Below, one piece after another: positions 1 to 11,900 of a DNA stretch of 32,345 nt. Where the stretch lies: assembly GCA_015057955.1 (NCBI GenBank), contig SVDE01000017.1, forward strand, positions 1 through 32,345, written 5' to 3'. Position 1 is the stretch's first letter. Each line of letters begins with the position of its first letter. The notes beneath the pieces are model-generated. The model saw only the letters and a list, made by a program, of their open reading frames with translations. It made no database searches and had not been told where the DNA came from. Origin of the DNA: Lachnospiraceae bacterium (GTDB taxonomy: Bacteria; Bacillota; Clostridia; Lachnospirales; Lachnospiraceae). Made by a program: the position numbers and the translations under genes.

Positions 1-736
1 CTTCGCCTCCGGCTCCAGGTGCTGCTGCACCGCCTTCAGCTGCTCCACCGGCTGCTGCTCCACCGGCTGCTGCTCCACCGGCTGCTGCTCCACCGGCTGC
101 TGCTCCGCCTGCTGCAGCTCCGCCTTCACCTGCTCCTTCTTCTGCAGGTGTGACTGTGGGCAGTGTGCTCTGGTATACGAAAGTGAACACATTATCTGCC
201 GCATTTGCAGAAAGGGTCCTAGTCAGGTTATAGGCATTGGGGAAATAGTTTTCAATGTACTTGAACGCTATGACCGGCTTGTCTCCCACATTTCCGTAGT
301 GGGTGTCCGCAGGAATGAGCGGGGCTCCTGCCGTGTTGACGTAGTTTACTGTGTATGCAACCGAACTTCCGAGTATTCCGTATGCAACTACATAATCCGC
401 ATCTCCCTTGACTGTTATTGCAGATACCTGGGGATGTGCAGGATCATAGTTGTCTTTTCCGCTTTCACGGATACCGCTGACATAATACTTGCTTGCATTC
501 TTCAGGGTAACTGAGCCAAAATCAAAAGCGACAACTTCTCCGGCCTTGAGATTGGTATATTCCAGGACATCTCCGCCTCCGAAGCTTCCCTGATTTCCGG
601 CATAGATCCTTACAGTGTAGGTGTATTCCTCTTCCGGTGGAATGCTGCCCGACGCCATTACCGGAACCACGCAGAACATTACCGCGATAACAACACTTAA
701 GAAAATCATCTGAAGGGCTTTAATTGTCTTTTTCAT
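1..736 (-). CDS. Secreted MucBP-like surface protein with Gly/Ala-rich repeat tail (3' end off window)
   Basis: Last visible gene of the surface operon; about 245 residues are in the window and the C-terminus lies off the left edge. The ATG at 736 overlaps the upstream stop as ATGA, which fits translational coupling, and AAGGAGGGAAGG precedes it. The product begins MKKTIKALQMIFLSVVIAVM and has a hydrophobic stretch ending near VMASG, a likely signal peptide. Two beta-rich modules follow, at about residues 30-115 (starts YTYTVRIYAGNQG) and 120-195 (YTVNYVNTAGAPL to FTFVYQ). The second resembles MucBP/mucin-binding-type repeats of Gram-positive surface proteins, by pattern only. From about residue 210 the protein becomes GGAAA pentapeptide repeats, probably a flexible stalk. 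A sortase signal would be expected beyond the edge but cannot be seen. The secreted location is well supported; the binding role is inference. Confidence 0.85.
   Translation of the reverse strand, partial: MKKTIKALQMIFLSVVIAVMFCVVPVMASGSIPPEEEYTYTVRIYAGNQGSFGGGDVLEYTNLKAGEVVAFDFGSVTLKNASKYYVSGIRESGKDNYDPAHPQVSAITVKGDADYVVAYGILGSSVAYTVNYVNTAGAPLIPADTHYGNVGDKPVIAFKYIENYFPNAYNLTRTLSANAADNVFTFVYQSTLPTVTPAEEGAGEGGAAAGGAAAGGAAAGGAAAGGAAAGGAAEGGAAAPGAGGE
46..105 (-). repeat. 15-bp tandem repeat encoding GGAAA stalk
   Basis: Four exact copies of CACCGGCTGCTGCTC lie head to tail at 46-60, 61-75, 76-90 and 91-105, with decayed copies on both sides. The period is a multiple of three, so copy-number change would keep the reading frame and only lengthen or shorten the Gly/Ala stalk of the surface protein on the minus strand. 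Confidence 0.9.
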
Positions 737-1518
737 GACCTTCCCTCCTTGTCATTATTGTCCAGGTTTACTACAGCATCCGCTGCGGCTCTGCGTCTTC
801 TGACTGCATAGAACACGATGAAGAAAATGATCACTGCAGCTGCAATGCCGGCGATAATAATGTACATGAGCATGTAGTTGTTGTCACCTGTCTTAGGTGT
901 ATTGGGCGGGGTCTCTTTCTGGGGGATCTCCACCGCGAAGTCCATGTTAAGGTCGGCCAGTGTATCCTGATAGTTATTTCCGAGAGTCTCGCCCTCAAAC
1001 ACTACTGTCAGCGTAACAAGTCCGCTTTCATTTGCCTTCAGGGTATCGAGGAGGAAATAGCTGTCAAGTCCGTTAGTGGCTTCCTTGAGTCCTTCACCTG
1101 CGGCGCTGACTGTATCACCGCCTACAGTGTCGGAATTGAAGAGCTCCGTTACCTGTCCCTTGGGATTTGTATAGGTAAGGATGTATGTGTATGCTCCGCC
1201 CTTTGTGGCACTGTCCTTGCTCCTGTCCTCAAGCGAATAGAGCACCTTATTCTCCATGTACCAGTCAGTCTCTGAAGCATACTTGTTGTTTACTGTTATC
1301 TTGAAGATGGCTGTATCACCCGGCTGCATGCCGCCAATGCTGTCAAGTGCAGTGAAGTTGGTCTCCATCTTTCCCTGAGCATTAAATGTTACGTACCATC
1401 CCGGGTCAGTCTCCGGCAGTACATTGGCAAATGCAGGCACTGCAAGGACGACCACCATCAATGCCGCCAGGATTATTGCGGCGAGTGACTTTCTGTTTTT
1501 AAATACTCTCTTTTTCAT
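733..1518 (-). CDS. TPKTG sortase-anchored surface protein
   Basis: A 261-residue secreted protein with a standard cell-wall sorting signal. The ATG at 1518 is chosen because AGGTGGG sits about 8 nt upstream; an in-frame GTG at 1530 overlaps that site and is less likely. The N-terminus is a signal peptide (hydrophobic core about residues 12-27, cleavage near VPAFA/NVLPE). The body, about residues 33-200, is one or two beta-sandwich-like segments (GWYVTFNAQGKMETNF, PGDTAIFKITVNNKYASETDW). The C-terminus has TPKTG at about 207-211, a hydrophobic span (YIIIAGIAAAVIIFFIVFY) and a basic RRRR stop. It is the only protein of the operon with a visible covalent wall anchor, so it may be the base or anchor of the assembly (inference). 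The stop overlaps the next gene's start, and the gap from the upstream gene is 16 nt. Confidence 0.9.
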   Translation of the reverse strand: MKKRVFKNRKSLAAIILAALMVVVLAVPAFANVLPETDPGWYVTFNAQGKMETNFTALDSIGGMQPGDTAIFKITVNNKYASETDWYMENKVLYSLEDRSKDSATKGGAYTYILTYTNPKGQVTELFNSDTVGGDTVSAAGEGLKEATNGLDSYFLLDTLKANESGLVTLTVVFEGETLGNNYQDTLADLNMDFAVEIPQKETPPNTPKTGDNNYMLMYIIIAGIAAAVIIFFIVFYAVRRRRAAADAVVNLDNNDKEGRS

Positions 1519-1534
1519 GATCTGTCCCACCTGT

Positions 1535-2305
1535 TTAGTTGAGTGTCAGCGTTCCTGCTGCTTCGTCAATAGTTACCGGTCTGCCCCATGCGCTTCTGGC
1601 AGCGTCCTGGGCGTTGTGATCCTGTACAGCGTCTGCTGTAGCCTCAAGACAGAACTGATATCCGTCATAATCATAAGTTGTGACGATCTTGTTGCCTGTG
1701 ACTGTCTGTGTCAGGTACTGGGCAACTTCATTATTGATCGTTATGGTATCAGTCAGCAGGTCTGTAGACTCCCCGCTTCTGAGTATGCTGCTGTAATAGA
1801 ATACCATTCTCTCGTCTGTGTCCGCATTTGTGTCATGCAGCCAGCCGGTTCCCTCAACAAGATGTATCTCGATGAGTTCAGGCTTAAGGGCTGTCTGTTT
1901 CACTTCAACCGGTACTTCCTCGCCGGCCGGGGTGAGCCAGTAGCGTCTGATGGTGATCCTTACATACTCATCTATCGTTCCTGAATTGGCGACCTGGATC
2001 TCCTCCGGATATGCCTGATTCATGACGATCTTCTCAGGTAAGTGTGAAAGGAGTGTGCTGTCACCTGTTGTGCTCCAGCTTCCGTCCTGGGAAGATGTGT
2101 TATAGTTACGGGATGAAACAACGTTTCCGTTCTCGATAAGTGAGATACCGATGTCATCCTGTGCCATGCGGGCGGTGTACACATCAGATCTTTCCGTGAG
2201 TTCTGCACGTGCGCTTCCTATCCCTGCTATCACAGCCACGGCAGCAGCAACAACGAGCACGGCTACCGCTATCAGTATGATGCGTTTAATGTTGATCTGC
2301 TTCAT
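1535..2305 (-). CDS. Secreted TasA/camelysin-like protein (candidate fibre subunit)
   Basis: A 256-residue secreted protein. The N-terminal sequence MKQINIKRIILIAVAVLVV is a long hydrophobic signal segment ending near IGSARA, followed by ELTERSDVYTARMAQDDIGI. The mature part has the alternating beta pattern and phrases such as EIQVANSGTIDEYVRITIRR, which recall TasA/camelysin-type (SipW-dependent) proteins; strands like 'N.G....YVRI' are common there. No sortase signal and no C-terminal membrane span are visible. The ATG at 2305 shares one base with the upstream stop (TGATG), indicating translational coupling. TasA-family proteins are known matrix fibre formers in Bacillus; the same role here is inference from pattern and operon context. 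The family assignment needs a profile search, and an unrelated secreted beta protein remains possible. Confidence 0.8.
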   Translation of the reverse strand: MKQINIKRIILIAVAVLVVAAAVAVIAGIGSARAELTERSDVYTARMAQDDIGISLIENGNVVSSRNYNTSSQDGSWSTTGDSTLLSHLPEKIVMNQAYPEEIQVANSGTIDEYVRITIRRYWLTPAGEEVPVEVKQTALKPELIEIHLVEGTGWLHDTNADTDERMVFYYSSILRSGESTDLLTDTITINNEVAQYLTQTVTGNKIVTTYDYDGYQFCLEATADAVQDHNAQDAARSAWGRPVTIDEAAGTLTLN

Positions 2306-2901
2306 CAGTCATCGCCTCCTTCCGCTGCTGTTGTTGTTACTTCTTCTGCCCCACTTGTCTGTGAATAAGGCTTGAGCGGCCTGTTCCAATCAGCCGGCAG
2401 ATATTGTATGTTGCCATCCGCATCAGTTCCATTCTGTATTGCCGGTGTTGTCTCGTAAATGACTACGACGTTGACTGTGCGTTCAGCATCATCCTCATTC
2501 ACTTTTACAGGCTTGCCGTCAGCACCCAGTATGTCTACATCCAGCACTGTTGTCGACTCTCCCGGCTCCAGCACTGTGTCGTAATAGTAGAAACCTTCTC
2601 CGTCAGGTCCTGACCATCCGCTGCCTTTGGTGTATGTAAGGCTGTACTCTTCTCCCACAAATGCCTTTGCCCGTACATAAACTGCGTCATATGAATCCGC
2701 CTTATTTGTAAGGGTTACAGCCTTATGCCATTGTGTGTACTTTTCATTGATCTCCGACCAGTCTCCCAAATGGATGGGGTGCATGCCCCGTGCCTCTACA
2801 TATGAGGTAAAGTACGCGTATGCCCTGCCGATACCCGCGCCGCAAGCCAATACCAAGCTAAGCGCGCCTGCAGCAAGTATAGCGATTAATCTTTTCTTCA
2901 T
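2305..2901 (-). CDS. Small secreted protein with SipW-dependent-type signal peptide, TasA/camelysin-like
   Basis: A 198-residue secreted protein. The ATG at 2901 is preceded by TAGGAGATAAG, a good ribosome site. The N-terminus MKKRLIAILAAGALSLVLAC runs into GIGRAYAYFTSYVEARG; the 'AYFT' after the hydrophobic core is typical of SipW-dependent signal peptides, which a dedicated signal peptidase I processes. The body has 'VTLTNKADSYDAVYVRAKAF' and 'VLEPGESTTVLDVDI', the 'well-ordered N-phrase then YVR' pattern of TasA/camelysin-like proteins. The tail (EEVTTTAAEGGDD) is low complexity. No LPXTG is present. It follows the giant adhesin by 51 nt and overlaps the next gene by one base, so it is very likely co-transcribed. 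It could be a fibre subunit or accessory protein for display of the giant protein (inference). Confidence 0.82.
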   Translation of the reverse strand: MKKRLIAILAAGALSLVLACGAGIGRAYAYFTSYVEARGMHPIHLGDWSEINEKYTQWHKAVTLTNKADSYDAVYVRAKAFVGEEYSLTYTKGSGWSGPDGEGFYYYDTVLEPGESTTVLDVDILGADGKPVKVNEDDAERTVNVVVIYETTPAIQNGTDADGNIQYLPADWNRPLKPYSQTSGAEEVTTTAAEGGDD

Positions 2902-2952
2902 TTTCTTATCTCCTATCTGCCAAAGGGCCGTAATATTTGCTTACGGTACGTG

Positions 2953-5900
2953 TTATTTTTCTTCTTGAGGTTCCGGTTCGGCGGACTCTCCACCACCCGG
3001 GGTGGAGGTCCTGCCGTCCGCATACGTTGCTCCCACGAGATTTCCGTCGGAATCGATCGTGTTGGTTACGGATCCGCCGTCCTTCCAGTTGCCGTTATGT
3101 GCATTGTCGAAGTTGGCGATCTCCTTCTCCTCTTCCTCTGTCAGAGGATCATCACGTATTACATTTACTGTTACTGTTTCATCAGAAGTCAGATCATAGT
3201 TTCCGCCTGTGTAGATCTCCTTGACTGTTACAACAGATCCTACCGGCAGATCCTCAATTTCAGCAACAAGCTGTTCTCCTGCTTCTGTAAATACCTTGGA
3301 TACCACGTTGCTGTATACTTTAACCTTTCCGGTGTATCCAGGATAACTCCATTCAACTTCAACACTGAATACGAATGTTGTCGGATCCTGTACTCTTTCT
3401 GTGTCATTCTGCAGATCTTCATCTACATCTTCATGGTTTTCAAGGTTCTTGTAAATCGCAATCTTTCCAAGATAGTAATGGTTGGTCACCGGTACGGTTG
3501 TGATAACTATCGGATCTTCAGGTGCCGGTGTAGGTATTACTACCTTAGTCTCAAATGATGTCCTTTCAACGCCATCTTCATCGGTCTCGGTCTTTTCGGT
3601 GATCTCAACCTTGTATACTTCCTCAGCTGCTGCGCTTCCGCCTTCAGGAGCCTTTGAAGGATCAGTGATCGTTACGAGACTTACGATGAGTTTGCCGTCA
3701 ATATCAGTTACAGTTACTGCGATTTCCTTAACAGTTACATCGTATTCGAATCCCGGATAGAGATCATTTATGCTGGTCGGCATGATCTCTTCTACTGTGA
3801 AGTAGTAAGTTCCGGCTCTGTCAAATGTGACCGTTACAGGATCGCCTGTAGGATCGCCTGTCGCTGCATCCTTCTCAGGATAGAATCTTGAAGGATCGCT
3901 CTTCCAATCCGCAGGATCGGTCTTGTCCTTTGTTGCTTCAAGCGTTGTCCTTGCGTAAAGTGTAGTGCCTTCCTTCAGGCTGCAGCCGTCCTTGTCCACT
4001 GCAGGTGCCTCTGCTTTAGCAGGTGCCTCAGCCTCTGCAGGTACCTCTGCTTCTGCGGGTGCCTCTGCTTCTGCGGGTGCCTCTGCTTCGGCAGCTGCCT
4101 TGATCAGACGCTTCATTTCGAAGTCGAAGATCCTGTCAACCTTGGTCTGGCTGCTGTCCTCTGAAAGGAGCTTCTCGACCTGAGGTATCCATTCAACAGG
4201 CTCAGGCTTATAATCATTGATGAATACATATTCCTCAAGACCTATTAATTCTTTCACCTTATCGTCTGCAATTACTTCTTCGGCTTCAAGGTCTTCAGCT
4301 TTCTCAGCTTCCAAAGTTTCAGTAGCTTCTTCAGCTTCTGCAGCCGGTGCCTGAACAGACTTGATGTCATCGCCGTCATCAGCTGCCTGCTGAGGTGTCT
4401 TGCTCTCCTGAGGTGCTCCCTTAGCGTAAGTTACTGATGTAAGCTCAAGAGCACTCGGATTGCCTGTATCAGTGTCAGTTACTACTACCGTCATTGTCCA
4501 TTCAACAGTAGTATAGGTGATTCCCTCTTCTGCATCAGTGCCGGTCGGGATCTTCTCAGTGATCTTGTAGACATAGGTTCCTGCTTTGCTGAACCTGATC
4601 TGCTTAAACGTTGCGTCAGCCGCTGTCTCACCCTTCTTGACAACTATTGTTACGGAATCCTTCTTAACGCTTGCTCCGTCTGTTACAACAATTGTCTTCT
4701 GGCCATTAGGTGTTTCAACAACATTTTCTGCCTTAGTAAGTTCAAGATCAAATGTGAAGATCTTCTCTGCTACTGTAGGTCCGAAATCAACGGTGACGTT
4801 CTTTACAACAGGAGGTGTGTAGTATACAGGCTTGACCTCATATCTGTTGGTGAAGCTTACGCTTACGGTTGTTATCGGATCAGGCTTGGTCGTGTCATTC
4901 TCTACAGTTACCACAGCCTCATCAGTTGTTGTTCCGCCGATGCTTGTTGTTACAGTCTTCTTGAGCCAGCCGTCCTGATCATCGACCTTGATGTCAACTG
5001 TTACGACATCGCCTGCATAGACGATACCTGCCAGCTTAGGATCATCGATCTTCTCTGTGATCGTGAACTGGTATTCACCGGCCTTCTTGAAGGTGATCTT
5101 GTCAAATGCTTTAAATGCGCTCTCGAAGCTGCCGTGTATGGTTGAGCCCTTAGGAACAGTGATCGTCTTAGTCCAGCTATCATTAAGAGCGATAACATCG
5201 TCTGCATCAAATGCGCCGTCTGCCACGACCTTGGTTGCCTGCAGTGTGAATGTGAATGTCTTATCACTTACTGTAGGCTCGCTGTCCTTCATGAGCTTCT
5301 TGACCTGTGCCTGCCACTCGGTAGGTGTAGGTACATATTTGTTGGTGAACTTGGCTGTTACTGCAGTGCCGTCCTGATCAACATCACCTGTTGCTGATAC
5401 GCTGTCGACCTTCAGTGAATCATTGTCATTTACGATCACTACTGTCAGTTCAGCCTTGCTGCTGTCATAGGTGATGCCCGGAAGTGTTCCGGAATTCTCA
5501 GTGATCTCGAACTTGTAAGTTCCCTCCTTGACGAACTTAATATCGTCAAATGCCTTCACAGGACTATCATAGCTTCCTGCAGGAACTACAACTGTCTTCT
5601 CCCAGCTGTCGCCTGCAACAATGGCTGCTGCAGCATCTTCAGGCTGGAATGCACCATCCTTAACAACTTCAGTTGCTTTCAGAGTAAATGTAAACTCTTT
5701 GTCCTCAACTGTAGGCTCACCGGTCTTGTCCATGAGCTTCTTAGCGCTCGGATACCACTTGACCGGATCAGGTGTGTAGTGGTTGGTGAACTCTGCATAG
5801 TCATTTTCCGTGCTGTCATCACGTGTGTAGACAGGGTCTGCCGGATCAAGGATCAGGTTGCCGTCTGCATCGTCTTTCACAACTACTACCAGCGTCCATG

Positions 5901-8900
5901 TATGCTCATCATATGTGTAGTGAGCATTTCTGCCTGCAAGCTCAGTGATCCTGAAGGTGTAAGTTCCCTTCTTATGGAATGTGAGCTGACCGAAATGTGA
6001 TGTTCCTTCATCTGTTACGGATGTCTTATCTCCGCCTGCAGGGATCGTCACACCATTTTCGGTGATAGGCTGACCCTTTGTATCAATCTGGCTGATGAGC
6101 TCAAGTGTAAAGTTAAATGTTTCCTTATTCTCAGGTCTGTCCTCACCGGTAATGATCTTTCTTACTTCCGGTATGTAGGTTACATCTTCCGGAGTGTAAT
6201 TATTGGTGAACTGTGCCAGGCTGTAAGGAGTGCTTGTCTTAATGTTGGTGTAGACAACTGTTGCTTCAAGTCCGCCCGGATAAGTTCCCTGAGGACGATA
6301 GTCAACTACTGTGACTGTTGCTCTCCAAACTGTCTCATCATAGTAAACCTTTGGCAGTGTTCCGCGGGTCTCTGAGATCAGGAAGTCATATGTTCCTGCC
6401 TTTGTAAACTCAATGTCTCCGAACTTAGCCTTGGCATTTTCGCCTCCGGCTTCAACATCGGTTCCGCTGATCCTGATGGATGTAGCATCAGGAAGCTTAT
6501 ATCCGCCTATTACAGTTGCCTTCTCGAATTCAAGGTTGAATTCGAAATAAGTATTGGCAGCATCGTGAAGAGGTTCACCTGTAAGGATCTTCTCTACCCA
6601 AAGCGGAATAGCGGTAGGTGTCGGTTCGTACTCGTTGACAAATGCAGCAGGTGTTGTCTGGGCTGTGCTGCCCTGCGCATCACTCAGGTAAGTTTCTGCG
6701 ACTTCGAGTTTACCTGTTGCTGTATTGTCAGTTACCACTACAGTGTAGGTCCATTTAGCACCGTCATATGTAACGTTGCTGTTTGTTCCGACAGTCTCAG
6801 CAATCTCATATACGTATGTTCCTGTCTTCTTGTAAGTGATCTCATCAAAGAGAACATTCAAAGCAGGTGAGGTTGCTGTCGTTCCTTCAGGAACTGTAAC
6901 GGATTTTGTCCATGTCTTGCCGGCAGCTATTGCAGCTGCTGCATCAGCAGGCTGGAACGCGCCACCATCAACTACAGTCTTGGCAGTAAGTGTAAATTCG
7001 AATGTAAGATCCTGAACGGTTCTTTCACCCTTCATTGACTTGGTTGCCTTAGGCTGTGCTGTTACGGAAGCCGGCTGATATGTATTCTTGAATGTGTAGC
7101 CTCCTTCCGGTGCATCGTCCGTTACATCCAACTTGTCACTGTAAGTTCCGTCGTCGTTCTTGTGCAGTGCTATTGTTACATTTACGGTGTAGACATCTAC
7201 GCTGAATGTTACTCCGTTGCTCGGGTTCTGAGCCGGAACCGTCTCCTTAATAGTATAGGTAAAGGTTGTAGGCTCAAAGTTTACAACATCCGCCTGAGTA
7301 TAAGTGATCTTCTCAGGGTTGAACGAGAATGCCTTCGGCTGTCCGTCGCTGCCTGATGTTACGGTACCGGTCATCTTTACAGCGCCGCTTGCATCGGTAA
7401 CGGTTACTTCGAATGTCTCACCATCGTTGAAGTCACGGCCTTCAAGTACCTTGAATACCTCTGGTGTCCATTCGCCTGTTGCATTCCAGGTGTTGACGAA
7501 GGTGGTGTCTGCAGGATAAGTTGCTGTTACTTTAAGCTTATCACTTGAAGCGTCATCTTCAACTTTCACGGTTACCGTGATCGACTGTGTGCTGTAGGTC
7601 ATGCCTGCCGCACTGCCTGCATCCTCTGTAATGGTGTAGGTATGAGTTCCGATATCAGCAAGACCATATTCGATCTTAGTGAATGTGATAGAGCCGTCTG
7701 CATTTACCTTGCCGGTTGAAACAACTTTGCTTCCTTCCTTAACAGTAAAGGTAAACTCTTCTGCTACTATCGGACGTCCTGTCAGACGCTTTCTTGCTTC
7801 AGGTGTCCATTCACCGGTCTTCTCATACTTATTGGTGAACTTCTCGTAAGTCTTGCCATCCTTGGTATCAGGATCGCTGTAGGTAATGCTCGTTACAACA
7901 AGTTTCTGTTCTGCATCGCTCCATTCAACAACTACAGTTGCTGTCTTCTCGGCTGTATCGTAAGTCCAGCCTGAAGGAACAGAGCTCTGATCGACCTTTT
8001 CCTTGATTGTAAATACGTATGTTCCTGCTCCGAATACTTTTATCTTATCGAAGCTGCCCAGTCCGTATCCTGTACCTGTTGTCTTGTTTCCTTTGGCCTT
8101 GATCTGCATTGTCTGGATCGGATCTGCCTCAGTATTCTTTATAGAAGTATTGAGTGCAGCTGTCGTATCCGGAGTAACGGATGTCAGCCAGTAGCTGAAG
8201 TTGAATGTAAATTCTTCTTCAGAATATGTGTTAACTATCTTTTCAACATCAAGCTGGATCTCTACTCCACGAGGATCTTTTACAGTTACCTTGTCAGTAG
8301 GATCAACCTTGCTGGTTGAAGGAACCTTCAATGTGAAGACTCCGTTTCCGCGGTCAGTGATCTGTGTTCCTGCGGAAGCGTCTGCTGTTGCAACTGCATT
8401 AGCCACATCGTATCCGGGAGCTGCCTTGGTTTCCTTGATGTCATATTCTTTCCACCAGTTAAGACCGGTGATCTTGATCTTGCCGTCTGCACCGGTAACA
8501 AGTGTGTCAACTGTGCCTGCCGGATCAAGTGCGTAAACACCATCGGATACCTTAGTGAATTTCAGTGCGTTGCCTGATGCAGGTGTGTGATCACTTACTC
8601 CTGTAAGAGAAGTATCGTCAAACGGTCCGAATACCTGGAACTCGGCACCGGCAACTGCTGTTTCACTGTCATCCGCAGCGAGCTTTGTGAGTTCAAGCTC
8701 ACGAACCATAACTACACCGATATCCTTACTCTGGTCAACCGTATTCGATGATCTGATAAAGAACGGCTTTGTTGTATAAGGTGTATCTTCTCCAAGGAAG
8801 TTGTTGTCCAGATAATCTGCATGGCTTGTCCAACCTGCCATATCCGGGTTATCGGAAATATAATATCCGCTTCCGAGTTCTGACAGCTTGAAGATCTGCG

Positions 8901-11900
8901 CCAGATTACCTGTTGTGTCGTTTATTGCAGCATACAGTGAATAATTGTAAGGATCTTTGCCTTTCAGTTTGCTTATATCAAGGTTCTCGCCGGAATAAAT
9001 GTCGTCTTCCTGTGAAACATCATCCTTGATAGCAGCTGCACCAAGCCCATCAAAGCGGAAGTGCTTGATTGATTCACTGTTTGCAGAATCCCACTGTGTC
9101 ATATCGCCAGTATCATTTGTAGATATGACACCGCTCGCGGAACGATTATCTCTGATGCTGAAGCTTGTAGCGTTCTGCAGTTCCTGAATGATCGCATAAC
9201 TGCTGTAATCACGGCGGTTGCCCTGACCCTGTACTCCATCCTGATCCTCATCGATCCAAAGGTCGCCCTGGACCTCAACAGGCAGGTCATTCAGTGTAAC
9301 TGTAACAGTATTGGACTGAAGTGATCCGCTGTAGCCTGCATAATGGAACCAGAAGTAGTTGTCATCAGGTTTGAAGGCGATCTTTGCAAATTCAGCATTG
9401 TCCTGAATATCCGGTACTGTTGTCTCATAAGAGAGTATCAGGCTTGCTCCGGGAGTAAGTTTTACACTGTCATTAAACTTAACAATAAATGCTGTTACTG
9501 TTGTAAGATCACTCACTGCACTTGCTTCAACAAAACCTTCCAGATTGTTATTGAATGCAGAAAGCAGTTTCGATTCAGCGCTGCTTGTTTCTCCGGTATA
9601 GAAGTACAGTGTATAATTATCCGGTGAAATTACAGCCCCATTAAGTTCAGCCCTCAGGATTCTGGTAAAGTTCAGGGTCCAGTAGCTCTCTCTGTAGTCA
9701 TTATTATCTCCGACTCTCGGTATTACATCGCCGAGCAGCAGCCCGTCAAACGTTCTGTTTGAATAGCCGTTCGTAACACCAAGTCTCCAGTGAGCCCAGC
9801 CTTCCTTATCTGAAACGATCGCCTTGTTCGTACGGCTTACAACACCGATTTCAGTTTCATGATAACCCTGGGTGTCACGGTCGCCCTGTACTGCCTTAAC
9901 TACGCTGATCTGACTTTCAATATTAATTGTCTGATAAGCGGTAGCCGGAAGCCAGCCGTTTTCTTCTGATGCATAATCTCCCAGACTACTGTCTACTTTG
10001 CCCTCCCTGGTCGCTGCTGAAGGTGAGTCCGGTGTAAGAGAAGCTGCCGCATCAGAGAGCTTTTTAGCTTCCTTATTGCTTTCGCTCTTAAACGCAAGTC
10101 CCTTAGGATTTGACGTTGTATGGTAGGACTTCTCGAGCGATGAAAGGTATGCATCATTGCTTAGATGCTTTGTGCCATTCACAGTGTCCGCGAACAACGC
10201 TGCGCTCTTGTCGATCACTACGTGGTAGCTGATGGTCACGGATGAGTTGGCCGGAAGTTTACCTGTGAGCTTCAGTATCAGTGCGTATCCGCTGCCTGAG
10301 ATTGAAGCGCCGGTTTCATCCTGACCTTCAGTAAGTTTTCCTTCGATCAGCTCAGGATCTTCAAGTTTAGGAATTACACTAGCATCTATATTGGTAGTTC
10401 CGGTTATTTTTGCATCAGATACTTTGTTACCTTCGCCCTTAACCAGTGATATTGCCGTCGGAAGAATATCAACTACTACCGGATTCACAAAGTCTGCTTC
10501 TGAACTATCAGCGTTTGTGATCGTAATATAGTATGTTGCAGTGTTTCCAAGATAAACATGCGGTGTCGGTGTAACTGTCTTCTGGATAGCCACCTTCGGG
10601 ATCTTGATGGTATTTACCAGAATATCATGCTCATCGTCATCAGTTTCTTTCTTTTCGACCGGGCCTGAGCCGTCTGCTCCCCATTTCCAATAGGTGAGTT
10701 CGGCATCCGCCTTGTTCACGAAATGGGTTATTTCTTTTACAGGGTCAGAAGTTGATCCGGGTCCCTGCTGCTTCATTGTTGCATATACGCGGGATTCTTC
10801 AACATTAAACTGCTCACCGAGTGAATATGTAGTATCACGAAGCTTTGATTCTCCGCTGGTCTTGCCCTCGAGTGCCTCACAGTAATAACTGATGTAGAAG
10901 CTTCTCGCATTTTCAGGTATCTCTGTAGTCGTACGGATTAAAACAGTGCTTGCATCCGTGCTTACATCATCAAATAATACATCTTTATCCGGAATGTCAT
11001 TTCCGCTTGCATCCTGGAATACGATCCTTGCCTGGATAGTCGGGTTTTCGCCGATTCCGAATTCAGTACTTACTTTATGGCTTGCTTTTCCTACAACGAT
11101 CTTATCGAAAGTGTATGAATATCCGCTTGTGCCATCAGCATCAAGAGTAAGTTTTGTTGTACCTGCATAAGCCTCAATACCGGTATCTCTCAGTATAAAG
11201 GATTTAAGCATCTGATTCTGGCTTGTAACCGTCGGATCGAGATGGTAAACAACAGCGCGGTCACTCTCAAGAAGTGAATCTACAGTACGTTTTCCACTGT
11301 TATTAGCATCAGCATATACATCATTTGGTGTATATCCGCCAGCTGTACCAATATACGATGATTTGCTGAGTTCTACTGTGGCATCACCATAGACATTCTC
11401 CAATGTCCATTTCGGAGGATTTGCCGGGTCAGGATTCTCAACAGGTGCGGTCTTATAGAACCATGTGACGTTCGGATCATCCTTGCGCATGGTATCGTAA
11501 AGCTTTGCGCCATCCTGTGAATATACATTGGTCTCCACTATCAGATATGACTTTTCATAATCCCAGCGGTTCTCAATGTCCTTGTAAGTATCAGAGCTGC
11601 CAGTATCCCATCTTCCCTGGGTTCCGTTTATCAATACGGTCGCATTGTATGTGCCTGTTGATCCTCCGTAAACAACGGTCGGGTTGGTTGCAAGGAATGC
11701 TTCCACTGATGCGCGGGTCGGCTGACCATCAGCATCATAGACCCAAGTTACTGCGTCTTCGTCAAATTCATAGATCACATAATCCATCTTTGCCTTGACG
11801 TTATCTTTAGGATAAGTTGCATCTTTCTGATACTGTCCGACGTCAACCTTTTCAATAATAGGTTTGATGTTGCGTACATTATAAGCATGAAGCTCTACAG

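Noticed and set aside
1518..1530. GTG at 1530 as start of the TPKTG protein
   Set aside because: It lies within the AGGTGGG ribosome site that serves the ATG at 1518.
1424..1984. 186-residue rightward frame over the TPKTG and TasA-like genes
   Set aside because: It spans two supported leftward genes and reads as antisense of their signal peptide and beta domains, without recognisable domains.
2902..2952. Lost LPXTG tail of the giant protein in another frame
   Set aside because: Only 51 nt lie between its stop and the next start, too short for a sorting signal, membrane span and basic tail.
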